From Streptomyces ruber (GTDB lineage Bacteria; Actinomycetota; Actinomycetes; Streptomycetales; Streptomycetaceae): a stretch of 64,000 bases of DNA. A program made the translations under genes and the position numbers. The stretch covers positions 124,001 through 188,000 of the forward strand of contig NZ_BMQK01000008.1 in NCBI RefSeq assembly GCF_014648075.1. The letters are read 5' to 3'. A model generated the notes under the pieces. It was not told the DNA's origin. It saw only the letters and a program-made list of their open reading frames with translations, and made no database searches. Positions 35,977-44,076 of this stretch are shown piece after piece; position 1 is the stretch's first letter; each line of letters opens with the position of its first letter.

Positions 35977-36582
35977 TTGTCGGTGTTCGAGAGTGTGGGG
36001 TCGCTGACGGCCAGCCCCTGGATCTACGCCGTGGTGGCCGCGTCCGTCCTCCTGGACGTGTTCGTCCCGCTCCTGCCGAGCGGCGTGCTCGTCATCGCGG
36101 CGGCGACGGCGGCAGCGGCCGGCACGGCGACCCAGGCCCACGTGCCCGACCTTCTCTTCCTCGTCCTCTCCGCGGCCACCGCGTCGGTGCTGGGAGATCT
36201 GGTGGCCTACCGCGTGGCCTGGCGGGGCGGCGAGCGCCTGGACCGCGCCATAGCCCGCTCCCGCCGCCTCACACACGCGCAGGAACGTCTCGGCACTGCC
36301 CTCGCCCGGGGCGGCGGCGTTCTGGTCGTCGTGGCCCGCTTCGCCCCCGCGGGCCGCTCGGTGGTCTCCTTCTGCGCCGGCGCCGCCCGCCGCCGCGTCC
36401 GCGAGTTCCTGCCCTGGTCGATCCTGGCGGGCACGGCCTGGGCCGGCTACAGCGTCGCCCTCGGCTACTTCGGCGCCCACTGGCTGGGCGCGACCTGGAT
36501 CGCCACGGCGGTCTCACTGGTGGCCCTGTTCGGGGCGGGCGCGGGGGCGGCGTACTTCATCCGCAGGCCGCGCGAGAGCTGA
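35977..36582 (+). CDS. DedA/VTT-domain membrane protein
   Basis: 201 residues. Helices include SPWIYAVVAASVLLDVFVPL and LPSGVLVIAAATAAAAG. The VTT-domain signature occurs as VLGDLVAYRVAWRGGERLDR and VVVARFAPAGRSVVSFCAGA, and the WSILAGTAWAGYSVALGYF helix follows. DedA proteins act in lipid-carrier recycling or membrane homeostasis. The start TTG 35977, or GTG 35983 six bases later, both follow GGAGG at 35962; the conserved region begins shortly after. It is smaller than classical DedA and lacks one helix at the start. Confidence 0.83.
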   Translation: MSVFESVGSLTASPWIYAVVAASVLLDVFVPLLPSGVLVIAAATAAAAGTATQAHVPDLLFLVLSAATASVLGDLVAYRVAWRGGERLDRAIARSRRLTHAQERLGTALARGGGVLVVVARFAPAGRSVVSFCAGAARRRVREFLPWSILAGTAWAGYSVALGYFGAHWLGATWIATAVSLVALFGAGAGAAYFIRRPRES

Positions 36583-36589
36583 TCAGCGC

Positions 36590-36702
36590 GGCTCGACTCG
36601 GCTCAGCGCGGCTCGGCTCGACTCAGCGCGACTCGGCGCGGCTCAGCGCGACTCGACTCGACTCAGCGCAACTCGGCGCGGCTCAGCGCGGCTCGGCGGG
36701 AC
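36590..36702. repeat. Degenerate CTCGGCGCGG/CTCAGCGCGA tandem array
   Basis: About 110 bases made of interchangeable 10-bp units (GCTCAGCGCG, ACTCGGCGCG, GCTCGGCTCG, ACTCGACTCG). It lies between the DedA gene and the convergent DUF2277 gene and runs into the DUF2277 stop codon. No protein or strong hairpin is evident; it is likely a slippage-generated array. Confidence 0.85.
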
Positions 36703-36933
36703 TCAGCGCGACGGCGCTTCGCCCCTCCCCCGTACCTCCAGCCCCGCCAGCAACTCGGCCGTGGCCGCCGCGACCGCCTCCACCGCGCGCTCGAAGACCT
36801 CGCGGTTGTGCGCGGCGGGCGCCCGGAAGCCGGACACCTTGCGGACGTACTGGAGGGCGGCGGCCCGGATCTCCTCCTCGGTGGCCTCTTCGGGGAGTAC
36901 GGGCGGACGCAGCGTCTTGATGCTCCTGCACAT
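36703..36933 (-). CDS. DUF2277 family small protein
   Basis: 76 residues: MCRSIKTLRPPVLPEEATEE at the start, then IRAAALQYVRKVSGFRAP and HNREVFERAVEAVAAATAEL. MCR-I-L-R-P near the start followed by the VRK-SG-R-P block is the family signature. Function is unknown; the protein is small, basic at the N-terminus and likely DNA- or RNA-associated. ATG 36933 is chosen because the signature begins there; the longer upstream frame overlaps the next gene region and is not conserved. Confidence 0.85.
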   Translation of the reverse strand: MCRSIKTLRPPVLPEEATEEEIRAAALQYVRKVSGFRAPAAHNREVFERAVEAVAAATAELLAGLEVRGRGEAPSR

Positions 36934-37087
36934 GCCGACAGTCTCCCAGGACGCAGTCTTCCAGGACGCCGACGCGCGCCCCCGGGCATTGACGCGCGGC
37001 TCCCCCTCACCCGATCCTCTGATCCTCCGCACCACAGCCATACAAGGAGAACGGAACGACAGGGTGCCGGAAGAAGGGACCGTGACG

Positions 37088-37993
37088 ATGGAAGACCGAC
37101 TGACGGTGGCCGTACTGGGCCCGGGCGGTGTCGGAGGGCTCCTCGCCGCCCTCCTGGCCCGCGCGGGACACCGGGTGATCTGCCTGGCCGGCCCCGAGAC
37201 GGCCCGCACCCTCGCCGACCAGGGCCTCCGCGTCCACAGCACCCTCTTCGGCGACTTCACGGCCCGCGTGGGAACGGCGACGGAACTGCACGAGCCCGTC
37301 GACGCGTGCCTGATCGCGGTGAAGCACACGGCCCTGGACGCCGCCCTGGAACGCGTACCGCCGCGGGCACTGGGCGGCACCGGCCTCGTCGTACCACTGC
37401 TGAACGGCGTCGAGCACCCGGAAGCGCTGCGCGCCCGCTACGGCGCCGACCGGGTGGCACCCGCCGCCATCCGCGTCGAGTCGACCCGTGTGGCCCCGGG
37501 CGTCATCGAGCACGGCAGCCCCTTCGTGGAGATCGACCTGACCGGCGACACGCTGCCGCAACGGCGCCTCGCCCCGCTGGCGGGAGCGCTGGAGGGGGCG
37601 GGCGTGAGCGTCCGTGTCCTGGAGGACGAGCCGGCGGTGCTGTGGGCGAAGATGGCGTTCCTCGCCCCGATCGCCCTGCTCAGCACGCGGTACGGCCGCA
37701 CGGTCGGCGATCTCCGTACCCACCACCGCGAGGAACTGACCGCGCTCGTCGACGAGGTCGCTGCGGTGAGCCGTGCGAGCGGCGCCCGCGTGGACCCGGC
37801 CGAGGCCGTCCGCCGGTACGACGGCTTCCCGGCCGCCACGAAGACGTCCATGCAGCGCGACGCCGAGGCGGGCCGCCCACTGGAACTGGACGCGATCGGA
37901 GGCGCCCTGCTGCGCGCGGCGCACCGCCACGGCGTCCCGGTCCCGGTGGCGGAGCGGGTGGTACGGGAACTGCCGGCTCCGCGGCAGCCGTAG
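37088..37993 (+). CDS. Ketopantoate reductase (ApbA/PanE) family oxidoreductase
   Basis: 301 residues. Rossmann motif VAVLGPGGVGGLLAALLARA, then CLIAVKHTALDAAL. The catalytic Lys occurs in VLWAKMAFLAPIALLST and the C-terminal domain motif in GFPAATKTSMQRDAEAGRPL-ELDAIGGALL. The family reduces 2-dehydropantoate for pantothenate synthesis, but several paralogues per genome exist, so the substrate is not certain. ATG 37088 follows AAGAAGGG; GTG 37064 is an in-frame alternative. Confidence 0.87.
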   Translation: MEDRLTVAVLGPGGVGGLLAALLARAGHRVICLAGPETARTLADQGLRVHSTLFGDFTARVGTATELHEPVDACLIAVKHTALDAALERVPPRALGGTGLVVPLLNGVEHPEALRARYGADRVAPAAIRVESTRVAPGVIEHGSPFVEIDLTGDTLPQRRLAPLAGALEGAGVSVRVLEDEPAVLWAKMAFLAPIALLSTRYGRTVGDLRTHHREELTALVDEVAAVSRASGARVDPAEAVRRYDGFPAATKTSMQRDAEAGRPLELDAIGGALLRAAHRHGVPVPVAERVVRELPAPRQP

Positions 37994-38035
37994 CACCGCG
38001 CAGGGCAGGGGCACCAAGAGCGAACCGGCCGGCGG

Positions 38036-38160
38036 ACCGAGGCGACCGGAGAACCGAGGCGATACCGGAGAACCGAGGCGACCGGAGAACCAAGGTGGCG
38101 AGAGCCGAGGCGGCGAGAACCGAGGCGGCGAGAACCGAGGCGACCGCAGCACCGAAGTGG
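38036..38160. repeat. Imperfect ACCGAGGCGACCGGAGAA tandem array
   Basis: About seven degenerate copies of a 15-18 bp unit (ACCGAGGCGACCGGAGA, GCCGAGGCGGCGAGA) fill the gap between two co-oriented genes. The array ends 55 bases before the GTG at 38216. It is non-coding in any convincing frame. Confidence 0.8.
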
Positions 38161-38215
38161 CCGAAGTGCCGGAGGAAACTCGCAACAGAAAATCGAACAG
38201 GCGTACCATTGCCGC

Positions 38216-38596
38216 GTGGCTGAGACCTATGACTTCCCGAGCGATCTCCTGGCCGGGCAGGAGGAACTGCATCAGGTCCGGGCCGAGCTGCTGGCCCTGC
38301 TGAAGCGGCTCCCCTGGTCGGTCGAGCCGCTGGACGGCTTCCAGGACGACAACGGCTGGCGCAAGGTGGAGCGCCCCGCGTCCCCCGGCTGGACCCCCGA
38401 CGAGCAGGCGGAGGTCGAGAAGTTGCGCCAACGCGAACGGGAACTCGCGGTCTTCGTGACCTGCCATCGCTTCTGGACCGAGGTCACCGCCCAGGACAAG
38501 GTCGACGCCCGCATGCGCCTCAAGCACGCCCACGACCACCCGGACTCGCCGGGACCGGATGCCGAAGCGGGCCCGAAGGCTCCGACGGCGAAGTAG
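38216..38596 (+). CDS. Small conserved hypothetical protein
   Basis: 126 residues starting at GTG. Acidic and helical: AETYDFPSDLLAGQEELHQV, then LLALLKRLPWSVEPLDGF, SPGWTPDEQAEVEKLRQRER and HRFWTEVTAQDKVDARMRLK. Similar short proteins occur in other Streptomyces. No catalytic motif or membrane segment is seen, and the function is unknown. The coding pattern (conserved Trp/Phe, balanced composition) makes it a real gene. Confidence 0.75.
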   Translation: MAETYDFPSDLLAGQEELHQVRAELLALLKRLPWSVEPLDGFQDDNGWRKVERPASPGWTPDEQAEVEKLRQRERELAVFVTCHRFWTEVTAQDKVDARMRLKHAHDHPDSPGPDAEAGPKAPTAK

Positions 38597-39016
38597 GCCC
38601 GAGCCCCGGGTCGGTGAAGGCCGGCAGCGTCGCCCGTCGCCCGACAGGGGATTCATGGGCCGCGCCCGCATGAGAAGTACATGAAATTCCCGAGCGCGCG
38701 GAACGCAGCCGAGCCACCTCCTCACCGCCCCACGACGACCATCCGCACCAACCGCCACGTACCCCGGGCGAACCCCCTCCCACCCCCCTCCCCCTGACCT
38801 GCGACACCGAGGCCCGACCAGGCCGCGCCGCACAGCGAAACGCCACCGGCACCGGCCGACCACCCGCACCGGGCGACCGCATCGCAACGGCCGACAGCAC
38901 TTCACGACCGGCGCCGACCGGGCCGTCCTGGGCTAATCTCGGCGGCCACAGGGCCCTCAACCGTCACCGCCCCGAGCCGCCGAACAAGCCGGGGCTCTCC
39001 CACGTATGGAGGCCTT
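38597..39016. other. Non-coding stretch before the amidase gene
   Basis: 420 bases without a credible gene. GTATGGAGG just before the ATG at 39017 supplies the ribosome-binding site; no clear operator or terminator was found. Confidence 0.45.
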
Positions 39017-39946
39017 ATGGCCCGAATGCCCGGCGCCACTTGGCGCCCGATCAGCGTCAACTACACCAACGGCGGACAGTCCACGGTGCGGGGCGTCGTC
39101 GTGCACATCATGGCGGGCACCCTCGTCGGCACGGACGCCTGGTTCAGAAACCCCGAAGCCCGGGCGTCGTCGCACTTCGGCACCGGCAAGGCCGGCGGCC
39201 TTTACCAGTGGGTGGACACCGCGGACCGTGCGTGGGCACAGGCCGCGGGCAACAGCTCGTGGCTGTCGGTCGAGAACGAAGGCCAGGGCGGCGATACCCT
39301 CACTTCCGCCCAACTCGACCGCAACGCAGAGGTCTTGGCGTGGGCGCACCGGGTGTACGGCGTCCCCCTGCAACTCGCCGGCGGCCCGAGCGGGTACGGC
39401 CTCGGCTACCACGCGATGGGCGGCAGCGCCTGGGGCGGGCACACCTCCTGCCCCGGCCCGAGGATCGTCGCCCAGCTCCCCGAAATAGTCGCGCGCGCCA
39501 AGCGCCTCATATCCGACACCCCGGAGGAAGACATGCCCGACTACGTCAACCTGGGTCTGAGCAAGGCGTACACGCTGGCGCCCGGCGGATGGCAGTCGAT
39601 CCAGTTCGGCACGGAGTGGTCCGACGAGCCCGGCGGCCACGCCACCGGCGGCCGGGTCTTCGCACGCGGAGCCGCCCGCTTCACCGGCAGCGTCAGCCTG
39701 TCGGTCACCGGCCTCCCGGTCGGCGACACCCTCCAGGTACGCATGAGCGAGTTCGACGGCGACACCCACAAGGCGAATCACCCGACCCACGAGATAACCG
39801 GCACCAAGGGCGAGACCTTCGCCGTGGTCCCCCTGACGAAGCGCCTGGGCAGAGGCCGCGAGATGCGCATCCAGCTCCTCAACCAGAGCTCCAGGTCGGT
39901 CACCATCACGAGCGCGGTCCTGACCGTCCTGGTCTGGAAGGAATGA
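39017..39946 (+). CDS. N-acetylmuramoyl-L-alanine amidase (Amidase_2/PGRP type) with beta-sandwich tail
   Basis: 309 residues. N-terminal amidase: VVVHIMAGTLVGTDAWF (first zinc His), SSHFGTGKAGGLYQWVDTAD, LSVENEGQGGDTL and the last His/Cys in AWGGHTSCPGPRI. After about residue 172 comes a second domain of about 135 residues of beta strands (GWQSIQFGTEWSDEPGGHAT, GSVSLSVTGLPVGDTLQV). There is no signal peptide. Phage endolysins look like this, and it lies near a tRNA gene with a duplicated 3' end, so it may be a prophage leftover. It may equally be a resident Streptomyces amidase. Confidence 0.85.
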   Translation: MARMPGATWRPISVNYTNGGQSTVRGVVVHIMAGTLVGTDAWFRNPEARASSHFGTGKAGGLYQWVDTADRAWAQAAGNSSWLSVENEGQGGDTLTSAQLDRNAEVLAWAHRVYGVPLQLAGGPSGYGLGYHAMGGSAWGGHTSCPGPRIVAQLPEIVARAKRLISDTPEEDMPDYVNLGLSKAYTLAPGGWQSIQFGTEWSDEPGGHATGGRVFARGAARFTGSVSLSVTGLPVGDTLQVRMSEFDGDTHKANHPTHEITGTKGETFAVVPLTKRLGRGREMRIQLLNQSSRSVTITSAVLTVLVWKE

Positions 39947-40182
39947 CCCTCCCCGTCGCCCTCCCGTCCTCGGCTCCCCCTCCCCGAGGACGGGAGGTGA
40001 GGCGCACCCGCGCCCCGTCCCTCCCGACCTGCATGCCCCTCTCGCCCGAGGCGGGAGGGGCTGCCTTCCCCTTCTCGTCTCTGGGCCCGGGTGAGAGTTT
40101 CCCAGCCGTCAAAGATCGATCTCTGCCTGAACGCCTGGAGCTAGCGCCGGTGCATGAGCAGCGCCCTGGTCACCGGATGCCG

Positions 40183-40247
40183 AAAGCCCCCAGCCGGGAT
40201 CGGCTGAAGGCCTCGGTCCGGGTGGGCGCGGACGGTTTCGGACCGCC
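40183..40247. repeat. Decayed second copy of the tRNA-Val 3' end and its terminator
   Basis: 40221-40247 matches tRNA positions 40808-40834 in 26 of 27 bases. 40183-40213 matches the terminator hairpin at 40771-40800 with several changes. Both blocks are in the same order and orientation, about 587 bp apart. This is what an attachment site leaves after integration into a tRNA 3' end followed by loss of most of the element. Confidence 0.75.
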
Positions 40248-40322
40248 GGGCGCCCAACGGCGCCACCCACATCCTCACAGTCAGCGAAGTAGGACGGCTC
40301 GGGCAGGTTCGATCCGACCACA

Positions 40323-40502
40323 CTAGGCGCTCCGCTTCCGCCTGCGCCTCCGTAGCGGTGCTGTCATCCACACCGTCAGTCCGACGAGAGACAGGACGGC
40401 CGCTCCCCCGATGACTGTGGGAACGGCCGCTACGAGGAGGAAGGTGGCCAGCAGCTCCGCCCACGTCGGCTCCTCACCCATCGTGCTTCCGCCCTGTGCC
40501 AT
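40323..40502 (-). CDS. Small single-pass membrane protein (59 residues)
   Basis: Read from ATG 40502 to TAG 40323-40325: MAQGGSTMGEEPTWAELLAT, then FLLVAAVPTVIGGAAVLSLV, GLTVWMTAPL and a basic end RRRRRKRSA. The layout of an acidic N-terminus, a hydrophobic stretch of about 25 residues and a polybasic tail is protein-like rather than random. It lies between the tRNA-Val gene and its decayed copy, so it may be the only gene left of a small integrated element. Such tiny membrane proteins are common in actinomycete integrative elements. A second ATG (MGEEPT) with GGAAG upstream may be the true start. Confidence 0.55.
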   Translation of the reverse strand: MAQGGSTMGEEPTWAELLATFLLVAAVPTVIGGAAVLSLVGLTVWMTAPLRRRRRKRSA

Positions 40503-40770
40503 GACCGCTACGACGCAGGCAGGAAGCGATCAGTTCCATAGCTCCACGCAACCAGGTCACCAGCGGTCATATCGCGCGCCATCTCGACCCACCACCATCC
40601 CCAGCTCCCATCCCGTGAAGAAGGTTGTGACCCAATGCCGTTCTGAGTGGCTGGTGTTTATGTAGGGCTCTGTGCGGTGACGGTACCCGGCTGCTCGTAC
40701 GGCGTCTTCGGCGTAAGCTCCCGTCACTGCCCTGGCGCCGATCCGCGTTGATGCCACAGACGGATGTCGA

Positions 40771-40800
40771 AGGCCCCCAGCCATGATCGGCTGGGGGCCT
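40771..40800 (-). terminator. Terminator of the tRNA-Val gene
   Basis: AGGCCCCCAGCC (40771-40782), loop ATGATC, exact complement 40789-40800. It lies eight bases beyond the tRNA 3' end, on the minus strand. Confidence 0.85.
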
Positions 40801-40809
40801 TCTCCCCGG

Positions 40810-40881
40810 TGGGCGCGGACGGTTTCGAACCGCCGACATCCGCCTTGTAAGGGCGGCGCTCTACCGCTGAGCTACGCGCCC
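40810..40881 (-). tRNA. tRNA-Val (anticodon UAC)
   Basis: 72 nt. Acceptor GGGCGCG/CGCGCCC with discriminator A; D arm GCTC-AGCGGTA-GAGC; anticodon stem CCGCC/GGCGG with loop CTTACAA (anticodon TAC, decoding GUA). T arm GGCGG-TTCGAAA-CCGTC. CCA is only partly encoded (ACC follows). All stems pair with one G-U. Confidence 0.97.
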
Positions 40882-41203
40882 GGGACGAGTCGACAGCCTA
40901 CATTGCCCGAGGGCGTGCCCCGCAAACCTGTGGCGGCGAGGGTGTCCCCGTGCATTCGGGGTGCTCCGAAACGCCCCTGGGCGGGCCCTGCGCTCCAGTG
41001 GGAGTGGCGGGAGCGGGACCCTGCGGTCGGTGCGCCGGGCGTTAACCCCACCCTGTATCCGGTAGCCGTCCCGATCGTCCCGGACTCCACCGGCCCGTAC
41101 CGTCTGACCACGTCCCCGTGCGAGGCCTTCCACGTGGGGCTCGGTGCAGGCTTCTCGTGCCCTCGGTCGGCGCGGTGAGGCCGGAGGTCAGGGGGCGGGG
41201 ATC
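40882..41203. other. Region between tRNA-Val and the DUF4097 gene
   Basis: 322 bases with no convincing gene; it must hold the tRNA promoter on the minus strand and the DUF4097 promoter on the plus strand. GGAGG at 41182-41186 and GGGGCGGGG precede the ATG at 41204. Confidence 0.45.
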
Positions 41204-42022
41204 ATGGGTCGTTCAGTGCGTGGGCGGGCGATGGCCGTCGGTGGGGTCGTCGCCTTGCTCGTGGCGGGTGTCGCCGCTTGCGGGGCCGATGCCGGGGACG
41301 ACGGTGACCCGGAGCAGCGGTCCTTTCCGCTGCGGGGGCGTGTCCTCACCGTCGACTCCGACGACTACGCGCTGGAGCTCGTGCCCGCCGATGTGGACGA
41401 GGTGAGGGTGACCCGGTGGTTCCAGGACAGTGTCGTCGTGGGGAAGGATCCGCGGCTGAGCTGGGAGATGAAGGACGACCGGCTGAGGCTGCGCGTGCGG
41501 TGCTCCGGGTTCATCGCCGACTGTTCGGCCAGGCACCGGGTCGAGGTGCCGCGTGACGTCGCCGTCACGGTGAAGGGGGATGACGGGAGCGTGACCGCCA
41601 AGGGGTTCACGGAGGCGCTGAGCATCGGTACCGATGACGCGGACGTGCGGGTCTCCGGCAGCGGCGGGCCGTTGACGGTGCGTACCAAGGACGGGTCCGT
41701 GCGGGTCTCCGACGTCAGGGGGGCGCTGGAGGTGTACAGCGAGGACGGGTCCGTGCGCGCCGAGCGGGTCGGGTCGCGCAGCGTCAAGGCCGGTACCGAG
41801 GACGGGGCCGTCCGGCTCTCGCTCGCGGCCGTGCCGGATCGGGTGGAGGCGCGGAGTGTCGACGGGTCCGTCGACGTCTCGCTGCCGCGCGGCACGTACC
41901 GCGTGACGGCCGAGAGCTCCGACGGCTCGGTCGATGTCTCCGTACCGCGGGACGAGACCAGCGAGCATGTGATCGGTGTCCGGACGGAGGACGGGTCGAT
42001 CAAGGTCCGTACGGCGAACTGA
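41204..42022 (+). CDS. DUF4097-type beta-helix lipoprotein
   Basis: 272 residues. Lipoprotein signal: MAVGGVVALLVAGVAACG with lipobox VAAC. The mature part is a right-handed beta-helix-like series of short repeats around DGSV (GDDGSVTAKGF, TKDGSVRVSDV, SEDGSVRAERV, TEDGAVRLSLA, SVDGSVDVSLP, SSDGSVDVSVP, TEDGSIKVRT), typical of DUF4097 adhesin-like proteins. It is an extracellular membrane-anchored protein of unknown function. ATG 41204 starts the signal peptide; the longer frame upstream lacks one. Confidence 0.88.
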   Translation: MGRSVRGRAMAVGGVVALLVAGVAACGADAGDDGDPEQRSFPLRGRVLTVDSDDYALELVPADVDEVRVTRWFQDSVVVGKDPRLSWEMKDDRLRLRVRCSGFIADCSARHRVEVPRDVAVTVKGDDGSVTAKGFTEALSIGTDDADVRVSGSGGPLTVRTKDGSVRVSDVRGALEVYSEDGSVRAERVGSRSVKAGTEDGAVRLSLAAVPDRVEARSVDGSVDVSLPRGTYRVTAESSDGSVDVSVPRDETSEHVIGVRTEDGSIKVRTAN

Positions 42023-42096
42023 ACGACCCGTGTGTTCGTTCTGGTCCAGTGGGAGAATGTCACAGGGCAGGACGGATCACAGCACGGGAGAGGGAT

Positions 42097-43614
42097 GTGA
42101 CGGCGACACCTTCACAGCCGTACACGCCGATTGTGTCGTTCGCGCCGTTTGCGTCGTTCGCGCCGGGCGCGCGCCGCGCAGTGCGTCGCGCGATACGTCG
42201 CCGATCACACCGGTCCTCCGGGAGCCCGCGTGCGCACAGCGGTGGCGGTGGACGCGCCGCGGAGCCCACGGCGCGTCACAGCGCGTCCAACGGCGCCCGG
42301 GACCTGCTGGTCCTCGCGGCGGCGGTGCCCGTCCTCGCCGCGTTCGCCCTGCCCGCGGCCTTCACGGGCGGCGGGACCCGGCGGTGGTTCGGCGGACGGG
42401 CCGAGAACCAGCGGGCCGAGGCGCAGGCCGCGAAGGACGCCGCCGCGGCCGCGTTCTACGAGCTCGACACCGCCCAGCGCGATCTGCGGATCTCCATAGA
42501 GACGATCACCGCTGTCGACGATTCGGCGGACGCCCGCCGTGCCGTCTCCGGGTTCGAGGCGCTGGGGCGGCGGATCGACGAGGTCAGCCACCGTTACATC
42601 GAGGCCGTCGACGCCCATGATCTGGACCGGGACGATCTGGAGGCCGCTGCCGCTTCGCGGGCCCGGGCCCAGCTGACCGCCGCCAAGGACGAGCTCGGGC
42701 GGGTGAAGGAGGAGCTGGACCGATTCGCCGCGGGCCTCGGGCCGCTCCTCGGCAAGGCCGAGACCCAGCTGGCGCGGCTCGCCCCGGCCGTCGAGCGCGC
42801 CCGCCAGGCCCTCCTCGCCGCCACCCGGACGCTCGACTCCGTACGGGAGTCGGGGCTCGGGGCCGATGACCTCGCCGCCCGGCTGGCCGCCCTCGCTCCC
42901 GAACTGACCATGCTCAACCAGGGCGCCGGGCAGCACGGCGTACCGCGGACCCTGGAGCGCGCCGACAGAGTCGTGCGGGAGGCCGAGGCGGTGCGCGCGG
43001 AGGCGGAGAGACTCCCCGAGCGGGCCGCCGAGATCGACCGCCGGCTGGTGTCGCTGCGCACCCGGGCGCAGGCCCTGACCACCCGCTCCGAGCAGGTCGA
43101 GCCGGTGCTGAGCGAGCTGCGCCGGCGTTTCGCGGCCGCGTGCTGGCAGGACCTGCAGAACGTGCCGGACCAGGCCGCGCGGAACGTACGGCAGGCCGAG
43201 GCGAAGCTGCGGGAGGCGCGCGCCGCGCGGGACGAGCAGCGCTGGCCGGACGCCACCGCCCTGCTGTCGACGGTACGGGCGCTGCTGAACAGCACGGACG
43301 AGGAGGTCTCCGCGGCGGGCGACCGGCTGCGGCGGCTGAACGCCGTGCAGAAGGACCCGCAGCAGGAGATCGACCGGACCCGGTTCGCGATCCGCGACGC
43401 GCAGCGGCTGGCCATGGCGGGGCGCAACACCCCCGACCCCCGGCACGCCCGTCCGCTCGACGACTCCGTCGCCCGGCTGGAGCGCGCGATCGCCACGCTG
43501 GAGGGACGGCACCCGGACTACTGGCACTTCCTGACGGAGACGGAGGCCGTGCGCACGACCGTGGCCCGGGTGGTGTCCCGGATCCGTGAGGACCGGGGCG
43601 CGGGGGCCTCCTGA
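42097..43614 (+). CDS. Membrane-anchored coiled-coil protein of unknown function
   Basis: 505 residues, GTG start after GGGAGAGGGAT. An Arg/Ser-rich N-terminus precedes one hydrophobic segment (LLVLAAAVPVLAAFALPAAF). The remaining about 400 residues are almost wholly helical and charged, with heptad-like Leu/Ala spacing (ARAQLTAAKDELGRVKEELD, EAVRAEAERLPERAAEIDRR, RQAEAKLREARAARDEQRWP). A structural or scaffold role at the membrane fits, but nothing specific can be assigned. It follows the DUF4097 gene by 74 bases in the same direction. Confidence 0.8.
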   Translation: MTATPSQPYTPIVSFAPFASFAPGARRAVRRAIRRRSHRSSGSPRAHSGGGGRAAEPTARHSASNGARDLLVLAAAVPVLAAFALPAAFTGGGTRRWFGGRAENQRAEAQAAKDAAAAAFYELDTAQRDLRISIETITAVDDSADARRAVSGFEALGRRIDEVSHRYIEAVDAHDLDRDDLEAAAASRARAQLTAAKDELGRVKEELDRFAAGLGPLLGKAETQLARLAPAVERARQALLAATRTLDSVRESGLGADDLAARLAALAPELTMLNQGAGQHGVPRTLERADRVVREAEAVRAEAERLPERAAEIDRRLVSLRTRAQALTTRSEQVEPVLSELRRRFAAACWQDLQNVPDQAARNVRQAEAKLREARAARDEQRWPDATALLSTVRALLNSTDEEVSAAGDRLRRLNAVQKDPQQEIDRTRFAIRDAQRLAMAGRNTPDPRHARPLDDSVARLERAIATLEGRHPDYWHFLTETEAVRTTVARVVSRIREDRGAGAS

Positions 43615-43714
43615 GGGCCGTCCCCGGCCACCACCCTCCTGACCACCGCTCCTCTGAGGGCCGTTGCCGTCGCTTCACCTGCCAGGACCCCGCGAGCCTC
43701 GTTAACCTGTGCCC

Positions 43715-43963
43715 ATGCCTCGCTACGAGTACCGCTGCCGCACCTGCGGCGACACCTTCGAACTGAGCCGTCCCATGGCGGAGTCCGCCGCGCCCGCGGA
43801 CTGCCCCGCCGGTCACGACGACACGGTGAAGCTCCTGTCGACCGTGGCGGTGGGCGGCTCGGCGTCCGCCTCCGGAGCCGGGTCCGGTCCCGGCCGCGGC
43901 TCCGCCGCCTCCCGTCCGGCCGGCGGCGGTGGCGGCTGCTGTGGCGGGGGTTGCTGCGGCTGA
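43715..43963 (+). CDS. FmdB-family zinc-ribbon regulatory protein
   Basis: 82 residues. MPRYEYRCRTCGDTFELSRP begins with the FmdB signature (Pro-x-Tyr-x-Tyr-x-Cys-x-x-Cys). The second zinc half is less standard (ADCPAGHDDTVKLLSTV). A Gly/Ser linker ends in GGGGGCCGGGCCG, two Cys-Cys pairs. FmdB proteins are small putative regulators. ATG 43715 has no visible ribosome-binding site and may be leaderless. The Cys-rich tail is common in Streptomyces members. Confidence 0.87.
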   Translation: MPRYEYRCRTCGDTFELSRPMAESAAPADCPAGHDDTVKLLSTVAVGGSASASGAGSGPGRGSAASRPAGGGGGCCGGGCCG

Positions 43964-44076
43964 ACCCGGTGAGGGCGCCGGTCTCCCAGCCACCCCGCCC
44001 CCTCGGCCCCCTCGGCCCCCTCGGCCTCCCCGGCTTCCTCAGCTTCCCTTCAGCTTCGCCTACCTACCGTGGGCCC

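Noticed and set aside
36590-36702. CRISPR array
   Set aside because: Units are about 10 bp, contiguous and degenerate, with no spacers of regular length and no cas genes in the window.
38957-39790. 277-residue frame antisense to the amidase
   Set aside because: No motifs and no ribosome site; the amidase zinc motifs on the plus strand settle the strand.
40221-40247. A second tRNA gene
   Set aside because: Only the 3' portion of tRNA-Val is duplicated; no anticodon arm, D arm or 5' acceptor strand follows.
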